Source: Streptomyces sp. T12
GTDB taxonomy: Bacteria; Actinomycetota; Actinomycetes; Streptomycetales; Streptomycetaceae
Length of the DNA: 64,000 nt
NCBI RefSeq assembly: GCF_028736035.1
Contig: NZ_CP117866.1
Coordinates: 8,597,001-8,661,000 of the forward strand
Direction: 5' to 3'
Shown here: positions 10,191 to 17,294 of the stretch, piece after piece
Layout of the letters: every line of letters begins with the position of its first letter
Position numbering within the stretch: position 1 is the first letter of the stretch
Program-made: the position numbers and the translations under genes
Notes under the pieces: model-generated
Databases searched by the model: none
The model's input: only the letters and a program-made list of their open reading frames with translations
What the model was told of the DNA's origin: nothing

Positions 10191-10194
10191 CTAG
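9238..10194 (+). CDS. IS481 family transposase
   Basis: 318 residues from GTG 9238, which has GGAGG at 9228-9232; an in-frame ATG at 9226 is possible. The N-terminal helix-turn-helix (HVAAEMGISRVTAHKWIRRW) and linker (DRSSRP) are typical of the family. The DDE/integrase core has Asp in HVDVKKLG, Asp in VLTDNAWAY and Glu in GKVERFHRTL, followed by the YNHHRCHTALGGQPP signature. All catalytic residues are present and the frame is intact, so the element may be active. The stop codon TAG lies in the flanking CTAG, outside the inverted repeat. Confidence 0.93.
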   Translation: MSHRNARLTVHGRRLLVERVCAGRPVAHVAAEMGISRVTAHKWIRRWRAEGEQGLHDRSSRPMTTPHRTAAAVEARVCRLRQDRKLGPARLGPILGLPASTVHRVLARHGLNRLAFMDRPTGQVIRRYERARPGELVHVDVKKLGRIPDGGGHKTLGRQAGRATRSGMGFDYIHSAVDDHSRLAYSEIHPDEKVATCAGFLTRVAAFFHAHGITRIERVLTDNAWAYRKGLAWKHALAQIGATGKLTRIYRPQTNGKVERFHRTLLEEWAYQRPYTSNDDRTAALDNFLHTYNHHRCHTALGGQPPITRVNNPAGQYT

Positions 10195-10249
10195 GCCCTG
10201 TCGTCAATTTCCCGCCTGCTGCGCGGCGCCTGAACCGCCCACGTGGCTC

Positions 10250-10301
10250 CTCCCCCACGCTCGAACCGAGCTTCGCCCGGCTCGCGTGGGGGCACCCCCA
10301 T
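10250..10301. repeat. Dispersed hairpin repeat, copy 1
   Basis: Begins CTCCCCCACGCTCGAAC and ends GTGGGGGCACCCCCAT, with CCCCCACGC pairing with GCGTGGGGG around an inner GAGC/GCTC stem. Close copies occur at 10334-10374 and inside the amine oxidase pseudogene at 37607-37656. Confidence 0.75.
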
Positions 10302-10333
10302 CGAGGGCGGCTCCGGCGCCTTGCGATCGCACG

Positions 10334-10374
10334 CTCCCCCACGCTCGAACAACCTCGCGCGGGGGGACCCCCAT
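10334..10374. repeat. Dispersed hairpin repeat, copy 2 (shortened)
   Basis: Same start CTCCCCCACGCTCGAAC and same GGGGGACCCCCAT-type end as copy 1 but about 11 nt shorter in the loop. It lies within the MITE-like element. Confidence 0.7.
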
Positions 10375-10493
10375 GACGCCGCGCAGCCCGTCCTCCGGGC
10401 GGACGACGGGAATTTGACGACAGGGCCTAGCGGTCGCCCTGTCCCCGCTCCGCCGGGAGCCCCCAGCGCGGGGTCTCCCGGCGGCCGGATGTA

Positions 10494-10976
10494 TCAGCCC
10501 CAGATCACTGCCCCCAGCCACGCCCCCGCGATCAGCTGGCACGTGAACAGCTCCGTCAGCACGCTCGACCCTCCCGCCCGCATCGCCGTCCGCAGCGCGA
10601 CCCTCGCCTCGCCGTGGCGGCCGAGCCGCAGCCGTGCCTCCAGGTACACGCCTGCCATGAAGCCGGGGATCGAGCCGAGCACGGGGATCAGGAAGAAGCC
10701 CAGGAACGAGCCCACGCCGGCGTACACCGTCATGCGTCGGCTCGCCCAGTTCGGGCGCAGCCGGCGGGGTGGGAGTGCCCAGCGCACCACCTGGGAGAGG
10801 AACAGCGCGACGGTGGCCCCGACGAGCACCCACCACGCGACCGGCTGGGGGTCCTTCAGCGCCCACCACATGACCGCGGCCCACACCAGCCAGGACCCAG
10901 GCACCCCGGGCACCAGCACTCCGCAGAGGCCGAGCAGGAGGACCAGGCCGACCAGCACTAGGTCCCACACTCCCAT
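10494..10976 (-). CDS. DUF456 family membrane protein
   Basis: 160-residue integral membrane protein with about four or five hydrophobic helices. The glycine-rich turns LCGVLVPGVPGSWLVW and GFFLIPVLGSIPGFMAGVYL, about 90 residues apart, are the repeated half of the DUF456 family. There is no signal peptide or catalytic motif; function unknown. It is transcribed leftward, 65 bp downstream of the HTH regulator on the same strand, so the two may share a transcript. Confidence 0.8.
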   Translation of the reverse strand: MGVWDLVLVGLVLLLGLCGVLVPGVPGSWLVWAAVMWWALKDPQPVAWWVLVGATVALFLSQVVRWALPPRRLRPNWASRRMTVYAGVGSFLGFFLIPVLGSIPGFMAGVYLEARLRLGRHGEARVALRTAMRAGGSSVLTELFTCQLIAGAWLGAVIWG

Positions 10977-11041
10977 CTGACCAGAGTGCCGGAGCTCGCG
11001 AGAACGCGCAGATCAGCCTTGTCGCCGCAGGTGCGCCCCGG

Positions 11042-12031
11042 TCACCCGTGCCGCTCCCGCGCCACCCACCCCCGCTCATACGCGTGCCACCCCAGCTGCA
11101 GCCGTGTCGTCACCCCGGTCAGCTCCATCAGCCGCTTCACCCGGCGCTGCACGGTCCGCAGCCCCAGGTCCAGGTGCTTGGCCACGCTCGCGTCGGTCAG
11201 CCCGGCCAGCAGCAGGGAGAGCACCTCCAGGTCGGTGTCGTCGGGCCCGTCCGGCTGCTGCTCGGTGACGCCGGACGGCCCGAGGCGTACCGGCAGCGCC
11301 TCCCGCCACACCGACTCGAACAGGCCGGAGAGCAGCTCCAGGAGCCCGCTCGCGTGGACGACCAGGGCGGCCGGCTCCGACGTGCGCGAGGTGAGCGGCA
11401 CCAGGGCGAGGGACCCGTCGGCGATCACCAGCTTGGTCGGGACCCGGTCCACGATCCGCACCTGCTCCTCGCGGCCGAGAGCGGCGGACAGCTCGGTGAT
11501 GCCGTGCGGCTGGTCGAGGACCGAGCGCTCCAGGACCACGCGGTAGCGGACGCCTCGGTCGGCGGCCTGCTCCTCCGCGTCGTTCTCCACGCCGGTGACG
11601 GCGACGGGACTGCCGGTGACCAGGGCGCACACCTCCTTGCTCGCCCCGAGCTGGAGCTGCAGGAAGCGCTGCGAGACCGCAGCCGCGCCGATCACCACCT
11701 CGACCAGGTCGTGCACGGCGGGCTCGGCGATCCCCGCCCGGTACTCCTCGGCGAGCATCGCGGCCGCCAGCTCGGCCTTCTCCAGCTCGTGGCGCTGCTG
11801 GGTGAGCAGCGCGCCCAGCGCCACCCCGGGCGGCGCGGCGACCCAGCGGCCGGGCCGGGCCGAGGACTGCGCCGCGAGCCCGTGCCGCTCCAGACGGCGC
11901 AGGGCGCGCTCGGTGTCGTACTCGCCGAGCGTGAGCCGCCGAGCGAGATCGGGTACGTCGGCCGCGCCCACGGACACCAGGGCCCGGTACGCCGACTCGT
12001 GCGTCTCGTCGAGACCAATCACTCCCAGCAT
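11042..12031 (-). CDS. TrmB/LuxR-type transcriptional regulator
   Basis: 329 residues from ATG 12031, which has GGGGAGGGG 9 nt upstream; the frame is open 22 codons further without a ribosome site. The N-terminus is a winged-helix TrmB-like domain (ESAYRALVSVGAADVPDLARRL...ALRRLERHGLA), the middle a ligand-binding or phospholipase-D-like region, and the C-terminus a LuxR/GerE helix-turn-helix (DTDLEVLSLLLAGLTDASVA then GLRTVQRRVKRLM). Streptomyces carry many such orphan regulators. It is divergent from the PP2C-like gene across a 500-bp region holding a perfect 20-bp palindrome that could be its operator. The ligand is unknown. Confidence 0.8.
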   Translation of the reverse strand: MLGVIGLDETHESAYRALVSVGAADVPDLARRLTLGEYDTERALRRLERHGLAAQSSARPGRWVAAPPGVALGALLTQQRHELEKAELAAAMLAEEYRAGIAEPAVHDLVEVVIGAAAVSQRFLQLQLGASKEVCALVTGSPVAVTGVENDAEEQAADRGVRYRVVLERSVLDQPHGITELSAALGREEQVRIVDRVPTKLVIADGSLALVPLTSRTSEPAALVVHASGLLELLSGLFESVWREALPVRLGPSGVTEQQPDGPDDTDLEVLSLLLAGLTDASVAKHLDLGLRTVQRRVKRLMELTGVTTRLQLGWHAYERGWVARERHG

Positions 12032-12320
12032 CGGGCCGTGCCCCTCCCCAAATGAACACCGGTGTTCGGTCCGTGGCGGAAAACGGCCACGGCGCAAATC
12101 CGCCTCGGCACATCATCGCCGCACCACCCGTCACTCTGCCAAGGTGTCGCCACCGCAGCATCAACCATGGCCCGCTTTGCCCTACTTGGACCGTCTTGGC
12201 CTGCGCTTTCGCGCCCGAGGGCAGGCGGCAGGGCATACCAATGGCGTTCCTGCGGTACACGTCGCCGGAGGACAGACCGAAGACGCTCCCGCCGCGAACG
12301 TCGCCTCGGTCACCCAGATC

Positions 12321-12340
12321 GTGACCCGGGCCCGGGTCAC
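12321..12340. promoter_or_regulatory. Perfect 20-bp palindrome, operator candidate
   Basis: GTGACCCGGGCCCGGGTCAC is perfectly self-complementary with no loop. That geometry favours a dimeric DNA-binding protein over an RNA terminator. It sits about 290 bp upstream of the HTH regulator start and 190 bp upstream of the PP2C-like gene. Confidence 0.45.
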
Positions 12341-12346
12341 TCGGCA

Positions 12347-12390
12347 GTCGCCGGGCGGTTCTCCCGTGGGGGGTGGGACCGCCCGGCGAC
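12347..12390. other. 13-bp stem hairpin
   Basis: GTCGCCGGGCGGT at 12347-12359 pairs perfectly with ACCGCCCGGCGAC at 12378-12390 around an 18-nt loop. It is 6 nt from the palindrome at 12321-12340 and could be a terminator-like or attenuating structure in the leader of the PP2C-like gene. Confidence 0.5.
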
Positions 12391-12531
12391 GTGTTTCGGC
12401 GCTTGTCGCGCCTGGTGTATCGCAAGACTGTTCAACACCTCACTCCACAACGCCTTTTCGAGCCGCCTCACCGGGTCGGATTTTCCGGATGCCCCGTTTT
12501 CATCCGGCCCGTGCGGTGGACAATTGAGGGC

Positions 12532-13917
12532 ATGAGCCAGCAGGGGGGAAGGCCCACCGGTCACGAGGACGACTGGTGGGGGCAGCTGTACGGTGACGCC
12601 ACCGAGGACACGGGCCCCACAGCGGCGCCCGACTCACTGGACGACCGGTTCGCCTCGGCATCGGGGACGGTGAACCAGCGGTCGGGCTCGGGGGCGGGGG
12701 CGTCAGGGACCGGGGTGTCCGGGGCGGGCGCCACGGTTCTGCCGCCGAGGGACGGCGCGCACGACACGGATGCCGCCCCGGGCCCGTCGACCTTCCCGGC
12801 GGGTCTGCCGAAGCCGCCGGGATTCACCGTGGAGGCACCCGAAGAGGCACCCGAAGAGGCACCCGAGGAGGCACCCAAGGAGCGCGCGACGCCGGCGAGT
12901 GACGACGAGCCCCGGACGGCGACCCAGGTGGACCTCCCCACCCTCCCCCCGGACCCCCTCGACTACGTGGGCAACGGCCCTCCGACCTACGCCCCCGACC
13001 CCACCGCCCTCCCACCCGCGGACCCCGACGACCTCGACGACCTGGTCGCCGACACCGTCCTCGACGGCGCCCACTACGGCGCCTGCACCCTCCGGGCCGT
13101 CTCCCTGCGCGGGGACTCCGCCCGCTACCGGGGTGAACCGCGCCGCGACTCCCTCCTCACCGCCCGCTTCGGCAGCGGCGACCACGCCCTGGTCCTCGTG
13201 GCGATGGCGACCGGCGCCCGGGCCACCCCCAATGCCCACCGCGCCGCCGCCGAGGCCTGTCACTGGATCGGCCGGGCCGTCGGCCGCAGCCATCCGAGGC
13301 TCGCGGAGGACATCAGGGCCGCACGGCGCGGCGACCTGAAGTCCGGCCTGCACCGCCTCACCGACCGCAGCCTCGGCAAACTCCGCGCCAGCGCCGCCGA
13401 ACAGGGCATCGAACCGGAGGAGTACGCGGCGACGCTGCGCTGCCTCCTCCTGCCCGCCGACCCCGAGTGCCGTACACGTGTCTTCTTCGGCGTCGGCGGG
13501 GGCGGGCTCTTCCGGCTGCGGGACGGCGAATGGCAGGACATAGAGCCCCGCGTCACCGACGCCGCCGGCGAACCCGTCGTCGGCTTCGGCTCGTTGCCGG
13601 CCGAGACGCCCGAGGGCGACCGCCTCACCATGGACCTCGGCATCACCACACCCCCGAGCCCCTACGACCCGGCCCCCGAGACGCCCCGCGAACCCTTCCG
13701 CTTCCGCGCCTCGGTGGCCCGCCCGGGAGACACGCTCCTGATGTGCACCGGCGGCCTCGCCGACCCGCTGCGCGGCGAACCCGAACTCGCCGCCCACCTG
13801 ACCGCACGCTGGTCCGGCCCCGAGCCGCCCGGCCTCGCCGCCTTCCTCGCCGACACCCAGGTCCGGGTCAAGGGGTACGCCGACGACCGTACGGCCGCCG
13901 GTGTATGGGAGGCGTAG
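12532..13917 (+). CDS. PP2C-like protein lacking canonical metal-site residues
   Basis: 461 residues from ATG 12532 (TTGAGGG just upstream). The first 175 residues are low-complexity and acidic/proline-rich and include four tandem EAPEE-type units. The rest resembles a protein phosphatase 2C fold. At the usual DGMGG position it has VLVAMATG, and at the usual TDGL position CTGGLADP (Gly407), so two metal-binding aspartates appear replaced; the final D-N is D-D. This points to a pseudophosphatase or a protein-binding role. It converges on the membrane HTH gene with 21 bp between stop codons. The cytoplasmic location is inferred from the lack of signal or membrane segments. Confidence 0.65.
   Translation: MSQQGGRPTGHEDDWWGQLYGDATEDTGPTAAPDSLDDRFASASGTVNQRSGSGAGASGTGVSGAGATVLPPRDGAHDTDAAPGPSTFPAGLPKPPGFTVEAPEEAPEEAPEEAPKERATPASDDEPRTATQVDLPTLPPDPLDYVGNGPPTYAPDPTALPPADPDDLDDLVADTVLDGAHYGACTLRAVSLRGDSARYRGEPRRDSLLTARFGSGDHALVLVAMATGARATPNAHRAAAEACHWIGRAVGRSHPRLAEDIRAARRGDLKSGLHRLTDRSLGKLRASAAEQGIEPEEYAATLRCLLLPADPECRTRVFFGVGGGGLFRLRDGEWQDIEPRVTDAAGEPVVGFGSLPAETPEGDRLTMDLGITTPPSPYDPAPETPREPFRFRASVARPGDTLLMCTGGLADPLRGEPELAAHLTARWSGPEPPGLAAFLADTQVRVKGYADDRTAAGVWEA
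12835..12882 (+). repeat. 12-nt coding repeat (four units)
   Basis: Four near-identical 12-nt units of the GAGGCACCCGAA type encode EAPE/EAPK repeats in the linker of the PP2C-like protein. The unit length is a multiple of 3, so changes in copy number stay in frame. Confidence 0.7.
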
Positions 13918-13938
13918 CCCTGCCCCCGGCGGTGCGTC

Positions 13939-15237
13939 TCAGGTGTACGGCACCCACGTGCGGGCCGAGGTGTCGTACGCGTAGTTCGGCAGTCCCTTGA
14001 CGCTCGTCGTACGGAACGGGCGGCCGTGGTCATCGATGCGGATCGTGCCGGTGCGGCCCTGGGAGGACCAGTCCAGTTCGAGGTACCAGCTGCAGTCGCA
14101 GCTCTCCGTCTGCGCGTCGACCAGCAGCACCTCCGGGTCCTCGGCCGACACCCGGTACGGCAGCTTCATCGCCGGGATCGGGGTGCCCGTGTCGTTGCCG
14201 TCGACCGGGCGGGCGATGGGCCGGTCCTTGTCCAGGTCGACATCGAAGTAGCGGGGCGTCAGCGCACCGCCGCAGCCGTGGTCCATGGCGTACGAGATGC
14301 CCTCGACGGGTGCCGAGCGGCCGACGACCCGCACGCGGAGCGCGTCCAGGACGACGGCCGTCGACGTCCGCCCCTGCACGGCGATCTCCACCATGGTCTG
14401 CCGCCCGTGCACCGCGTTCTGGGTCGCCGCCCAGGTCCTGGCGTCCTGCGGGGCCGGAGGCGGGGGCACCTGCTCCGGGGACTTGGCGATGACGTAGTCG
14501 TGGCCGCAGCCGGCCTGCCAGACGTGGGAGTTGGCGCTCCAGGTGAGGGGGACGCCGGCCGGCGGTTCCTGCCGGCCGGCTTCCTTGGGGGGCTTGGCGG
14601 CGGATTCGGTGGGCTTGGCGGAGGACTTCTTCGACGCGTCGGCCGAGGATGACGCGGCGGTCGGGGTGGGGCTCGTCGACCTGGTCGACTTCGGGCGCGG
14701 AGTGCCCGCGTCGGTCGTACGGGTCGGATCGGCGCCCTGGACGGAGTCGCTCGCCCGCGGGTGGTCGTCGTCCGGCAGGGCGGAGAGGCTGCCGAGCGTG
14801 GCGAGGAGTGCCGTCGCCACAGCCGCGGAGACCAGGAGGCGTCGGCGGCGGTACCAGGGGCGGTGGGCAGGCTTGGCCGGTGCCGGCTCTTCGGGCACCT
14901 CCGAGGCGGAGTGGGCCGGGGAACTGTCCGCAGAGGAGGGGGCGTTCGGCGCCGCCGGGGGACTCGCCGTCCGTGCCCGCTGTCGTGCCGCCACCGCCAG
15001 GATCCACCGCCGGTGCAGCTCCAGCCGCTCCTCCGGCGTCGCCTGGCACAGGGCGGCGAAGCGCTCCACGGGCGCGAAGTCGAGGGGGACCGCGTCGCCG
15101 GCGCAGTAGCGGTGCAGCGTGGAGGTGTTCATGTTCAGGCGGCGGGCCAGCTGACCGTAGCTGCGGTCGGTGCGCTCCTTCAGACGTCTGAGTAACGCCG
15201 CGAACTCCCGGACGTCGTCGCCCTGTACTTCCGACAT
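13939..15237 (-). CDS. Membrane-anchored HTH protein with extracytoplasmic domain
   Basis: 432 residues. The N-terminal 80 residues form an XRE-like helix-turn-helix (LARRLNMNTSTLHRYCAG is the recognition region). A Pro/Ala-rich stretch follows, then basic RPWYRRRR and one membrane helix (about 135-153), a Ser/Thr/Lys/Pro-rich wall-spanning linker to about 230, and a C-terminal extracytoplasmic domain of about 200 residues with several cysteines (QAGCGHDYV, DHGCGGAL, ESCDCSWYLEL). The topology places DNA binding inside and a sensory domain outside. No enzymatic motif is visible. It is divergent from the small secreted protein at 15491 and convergent with the PP2C-like gene. Confidence 0.75.
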   Translation of the reverse strand: MSEVQGDDVREFAALLRRLKERTDRSYGQLARRLNMNTSTLHRYCAGDAVPLDFAPVERFAALCQATPEERLELHRRWILAVAARQRARTASPPAAPNAPSSADSSPAHSASEVPEEPAPAKPAHRPWYRRRRLLVSAAVATALLATLGSLSALPDDDHPRASDSVQGADPTRTTDAGTPRPKSTRSTSPTPTAASSSADASKKSSAKPTESAAKPPKEAGRQEPPAGVPLTWSANSHVWQAGCGHDYVIAKSPEQVPPPPAPQDARTWAATQNAVHGRQTMVEIAVQGRTSTAVVLDALRVRVVGRSAPVEGISYAMDHGCGGALTPRYFDVDLDKDRPIARPVDGNDTGTPIPAMKLPYRVSAEDPEVLLVDAQTESCDCSWYLELDWSSQGRTGTIRIDDHGRPFRTTSVKGLPNYAYDTSARTWVPYT

Positions 15238-15490
15238 TGTTCCCCCGCGTGCTCCCCGTCCCGGGACGGCATCCCAGGCACTCCATATACCTGCACGTCA
15301 GAAGGGCTGGGATGGTTCCACCGTCGCGGATCGGGCGGCGGCGGTTGCGCCCGACGACTGTGACGGCTGATGCTCTTGGTGTCGCACCGACCAGGCCGAC
15401 AGGGCCCAGGGGGGCCGGACGGACCATCCGGCGTCGGTGACGACCGACTTCTGATCGTTCACGCACTCATCTCACTCACGGGGGACACCC

Positions 15491-16108
15491 ATGCCCAAGC
15501 GCACCCGAGCCGGCGTGCTCGCCGCACTCGCCGTCGCGGGCCTCACCGCAGGCGCCGCACTCAACGCCGCACCGGCCGGCGCCGCGACGAAGGCGCCCGC
15601 ACCGAAGTTCCTGTCGGCGTCCGAACTCCCGCCGCACCCCTCCTCCGCCTGGACCGCGGACAAGGTCACCGACGGCATCCCGGAGGAGATGCAGGGCTGC
15701 CTCGGCGACGCCCTGCTCGCCTACGACTCCCGCCACCGCACCTTCCGCACCGAGCTCGAGACCAGTGCCCAGCAGCTCAACGTCGTCGTCGGCGACAACG
15801 CCAAGGCCAAGGCCCTCGCCACCCGCCTCAACAAGGAGATCCGGACCTGCGCCCTGCGCAGCGACGCCGACCCGGAGATCGAGGCCGAGTACAGGAGCTA
15901 CGGCAGCCTGCCGGTCGAGGAGGGCGCCCGCGTCCACGGCGTGCACACCCGCGCCTCGTGGGGCGCCATGGACATCCACCTCCTCTCCGTCGGCCGCGAC
16001 GGCGGCACCGTCACCGTCGTGCAGTGGGGGCAGATGGGCGACTTCACGAGCGCGCCGGTGAAGGCCTTCAAGAAGACGACCACCACGGCGGTCAACAAGC
16101 TCTACTGA
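15491..16108 (+). CDS. Secreted protein of unknown function
   Basis: 205 residues. There is a clear Sec signal peptide: basic KRTR, a hydrophobic stretch to about residue 28 and an AGA-A cleavage region near 32. The mature part has two well-spaced cysteines (MQGCLGDAL and EIRTCALR) that could form a disulfide, and a C-terminal beta-rich segment (ASWGAMDIHLLSVGRDGGTV) reminiscent of PknH-like or sensor extracellular domains, though I would not assign it. Start ATG 15491 follows GGGGGAC. It is followed by a strong terminator. It is divergent from the membrane HTH protein and may share its regulation. Confidence 0.75.
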   Translation: MPKRTRAGVLAALAVAGLTAGAALNAAPAGAATKAPAPKFLSASELPPHPSSAWTADKVTDGIPEEMQGCLGDALLAYDSRHRTFRTELETSAQQLNVVVGDNAKAKALATRLNKEIRTCALRSDADPEIEAEYRSYGSLPVEEGARVHGVHTRASWGAMDIHLLSVGRDGGTVTVVQWGQMGDFTSAPVKAFKKTTTTAVNKLY

Positions 16109-16153
16109 CCGACGCCGACCGACGCACCACCGAACCACCGGACCACCACATCA

Positions 16154-16196
16154 GCGGGGCCGCCCTCCCGGACGGGGGTCGGGCGGGCGGCCCCGC
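16154..16196 (+). terminator. Terminator after the secreted protein gene
   Basis: GCGGGGCCGCCC (16154-16165) pairs perfectly with GGGCGGCCCCGC (16185-16196), a 12-bp GC stem starting 46 nt after the stop codon. There is no T-run, as is usual in Streptomyces. Confidence 0.75.
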
Positions 16197-16197
16197 A

Positions 16198-16732
16198 CCG
16201 TGAACTACGTCGGAACCAAAGGCGTGGACGGCAGCTGAGGCAGCGAATTCCGGCCAGTTTCGCCGGCTGCGGGCATCGGCTCCGACAGCGCCCCGACGTC
16301 AAGCCCCGACAGCCACGCGTCTGCCTCGGGTACGTCCGGATCCGCAGGGCGCAATCGGTGGATGGGCCGACCTCTTGCGGTCCGCACGCCCCTGGGGCAG
16401 TCGGCACCCAGTCGTGCAGGACTGCCCTGGTCGGCCGCCCCTCCAGGAGCGGATCGAACCGCCTCGCCTCCTCCCTCCCGAAGCCTGCCTCCGGCCCGGA
16501 AGCCGGGCCCGCCGCCGGTGGCCGACACGGTTCGGTCCTCGCGCAGGGTGGCTTCCGGGCGGCCGACGGGTGACGTTCCGGGTTTCCTGCACCGGCACGG
16601 GCTGCCGCAACGTTGGCCGAACACCTGGTCGTTGACGATTCGACATGACTGCCGCCGGTCCGACTGGGAAATGGTTCCCGTGAACGTGTTCGAGCCAGGA
16701 GGGGAACCGACATCGGCACGCGGGCGGGGGTC
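16198..16732. other. 535-bp stretch without a supportable gene
   Basis: Open frames exist on both strands (the longest about 200 codons on the minus strand), but they are Arg/Pro/Gly-rich without recognisable motifs or good ribosome sites. It may be decayed sequence plus the promoter of the HATPase gene. I cannot name anything in it. Confidence 0.5.
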
Positions 16733-17215
16733 ATGAAGAGGCAGGCACGGGGAGGCGGTCCCATCACGGTAGGGGCCTCCTCGGCGGAGGCAGTGGAGGA
16801 CAGGGCCGCGAGCGCCGGGGAACACGCGCAGACGCCTCAGCTCAGGCGCAGACTCGGCAGGGCGGACCTGCGGGCCGTACCGGAGGCACGCAGGGCTCTG
16901 CGCGAGCTGTTACGGCACTGGGGCAGGCCCGGACGATCGGACATAGCCGAACTGCTCACCAGCGAGCTCGTGACCAACGCGCTCGTCCACACCGACCGTG
17001 AAGCGGTCCTGACGGCGACCGTCGGACCGGGCGGACTCAGAGTGGAGGTGCGGGACTTCGTGGCCCGCAGGCCCAGACTGCGCGTACCGAACGCCGACAA
17101 CGGTACGAACGGCAGAGGTCTGATCCTGGTGCAGTCCCTCGCGGACGCCTGGGGTGTGCGGTCACATGGCGTGGGGAAGGCGGTGTGGTTCGAACTCGAC
17201 GCGGGCGCCGTGTGA
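16733..17215 (+). CDS. ATP-binding protein (HATPase_c, anti-sigma-factor kinase type)
   Basis: 160 residues. After a 45-residue variable N-terminus comes a GHKL ATPase fold like RsbW/SpoIIAB: the N-box is ELLTSELVTNALVHT, the G1-like loop VEVRDFVARRP has DFV where DxSxx is usual, and the G2 box is NGRGLILVQSLADAWGV. Such proteins bind ATP and hold a sigma factor or phosphorylate an anti-anti-sigma partner, and they are abundant in Streptomyces. No sigma or STAS gene is adjacent, so the partner is unknown. It ends at a strong bidirectional terminator shared with the DUF2637 gene. Confidence 0.85.
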   Translation: MKRQARGGGPITVGASSAEAVEDRAASAGEHAQTPQLRRRLGRADLRAVPEARRALRELLRHWGRPGRSDIAELLTSELVTNALVHTDREAVLTATVGPGGLRVEVRDFVARRPRLRVPNADNGTNGRGLILVQSLADAWGVRSHGVGKAVWFELDAGAV

Positions 17216-17235
17216 CGACGGCTGCCGTATGACAA

Positions 17236-17278
17236 CGGGAAGGGGCGCGACCCGAGCTTCGGGTCGCGCCCCTTCCCG
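17236..17278. terminator. Bidirectional terminator, 19-bp perfect stem
   Basis: A 19-nt arm at 17236-17254 (beginning CGGGAAGGGG) pairs perfectly with 17260-17278 around the 5-nt loop AGCTT. It lies between two convergent genes and begins 21 nt after the HATPase stop codon. Confidence 0.9.
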
Positions 17279-17294
17279 TCGATGAGAGGCGTTC

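Larger units (their letters stand above)
10195..10426. mobile_element. MITE-like element with 20-bp terminal inverted repeats
   Basis: GCCCTGTCGTCAATTTCCCG (10195-10214) and CGGGAATTTGACGACAGGGC (10407-10426) are inverted repeats with one mismatch. CTAG flanks both sides (10191-10194 and 10427-10430). The 232-bp element has no believable gene. Inside are two copies of a hairpin repeat beginning CTCCCCCACGCTCGAAC. It abuts the IS481 element, and the two share one CTAG. Confidence 0.7.
12032..12531. other. 500-bp divergent intergenic region
   Basis: I find no gene here. The right half holds two strong symmetrical sequences, listed separately: a 20-bp perfect palindrome and a 13-bp-stem hairpin. 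The stretch just before the PP2C-like gene is relatively A/T-rich (around 12470-12525) and may hold its promoter. Confidence 0.6.

Noticed and set aside
16205..16825. 206-codon minus-strand frame
   Set aside because: No motif, poor codon bias, no ribosome site and overlap with the HATPase gene start.
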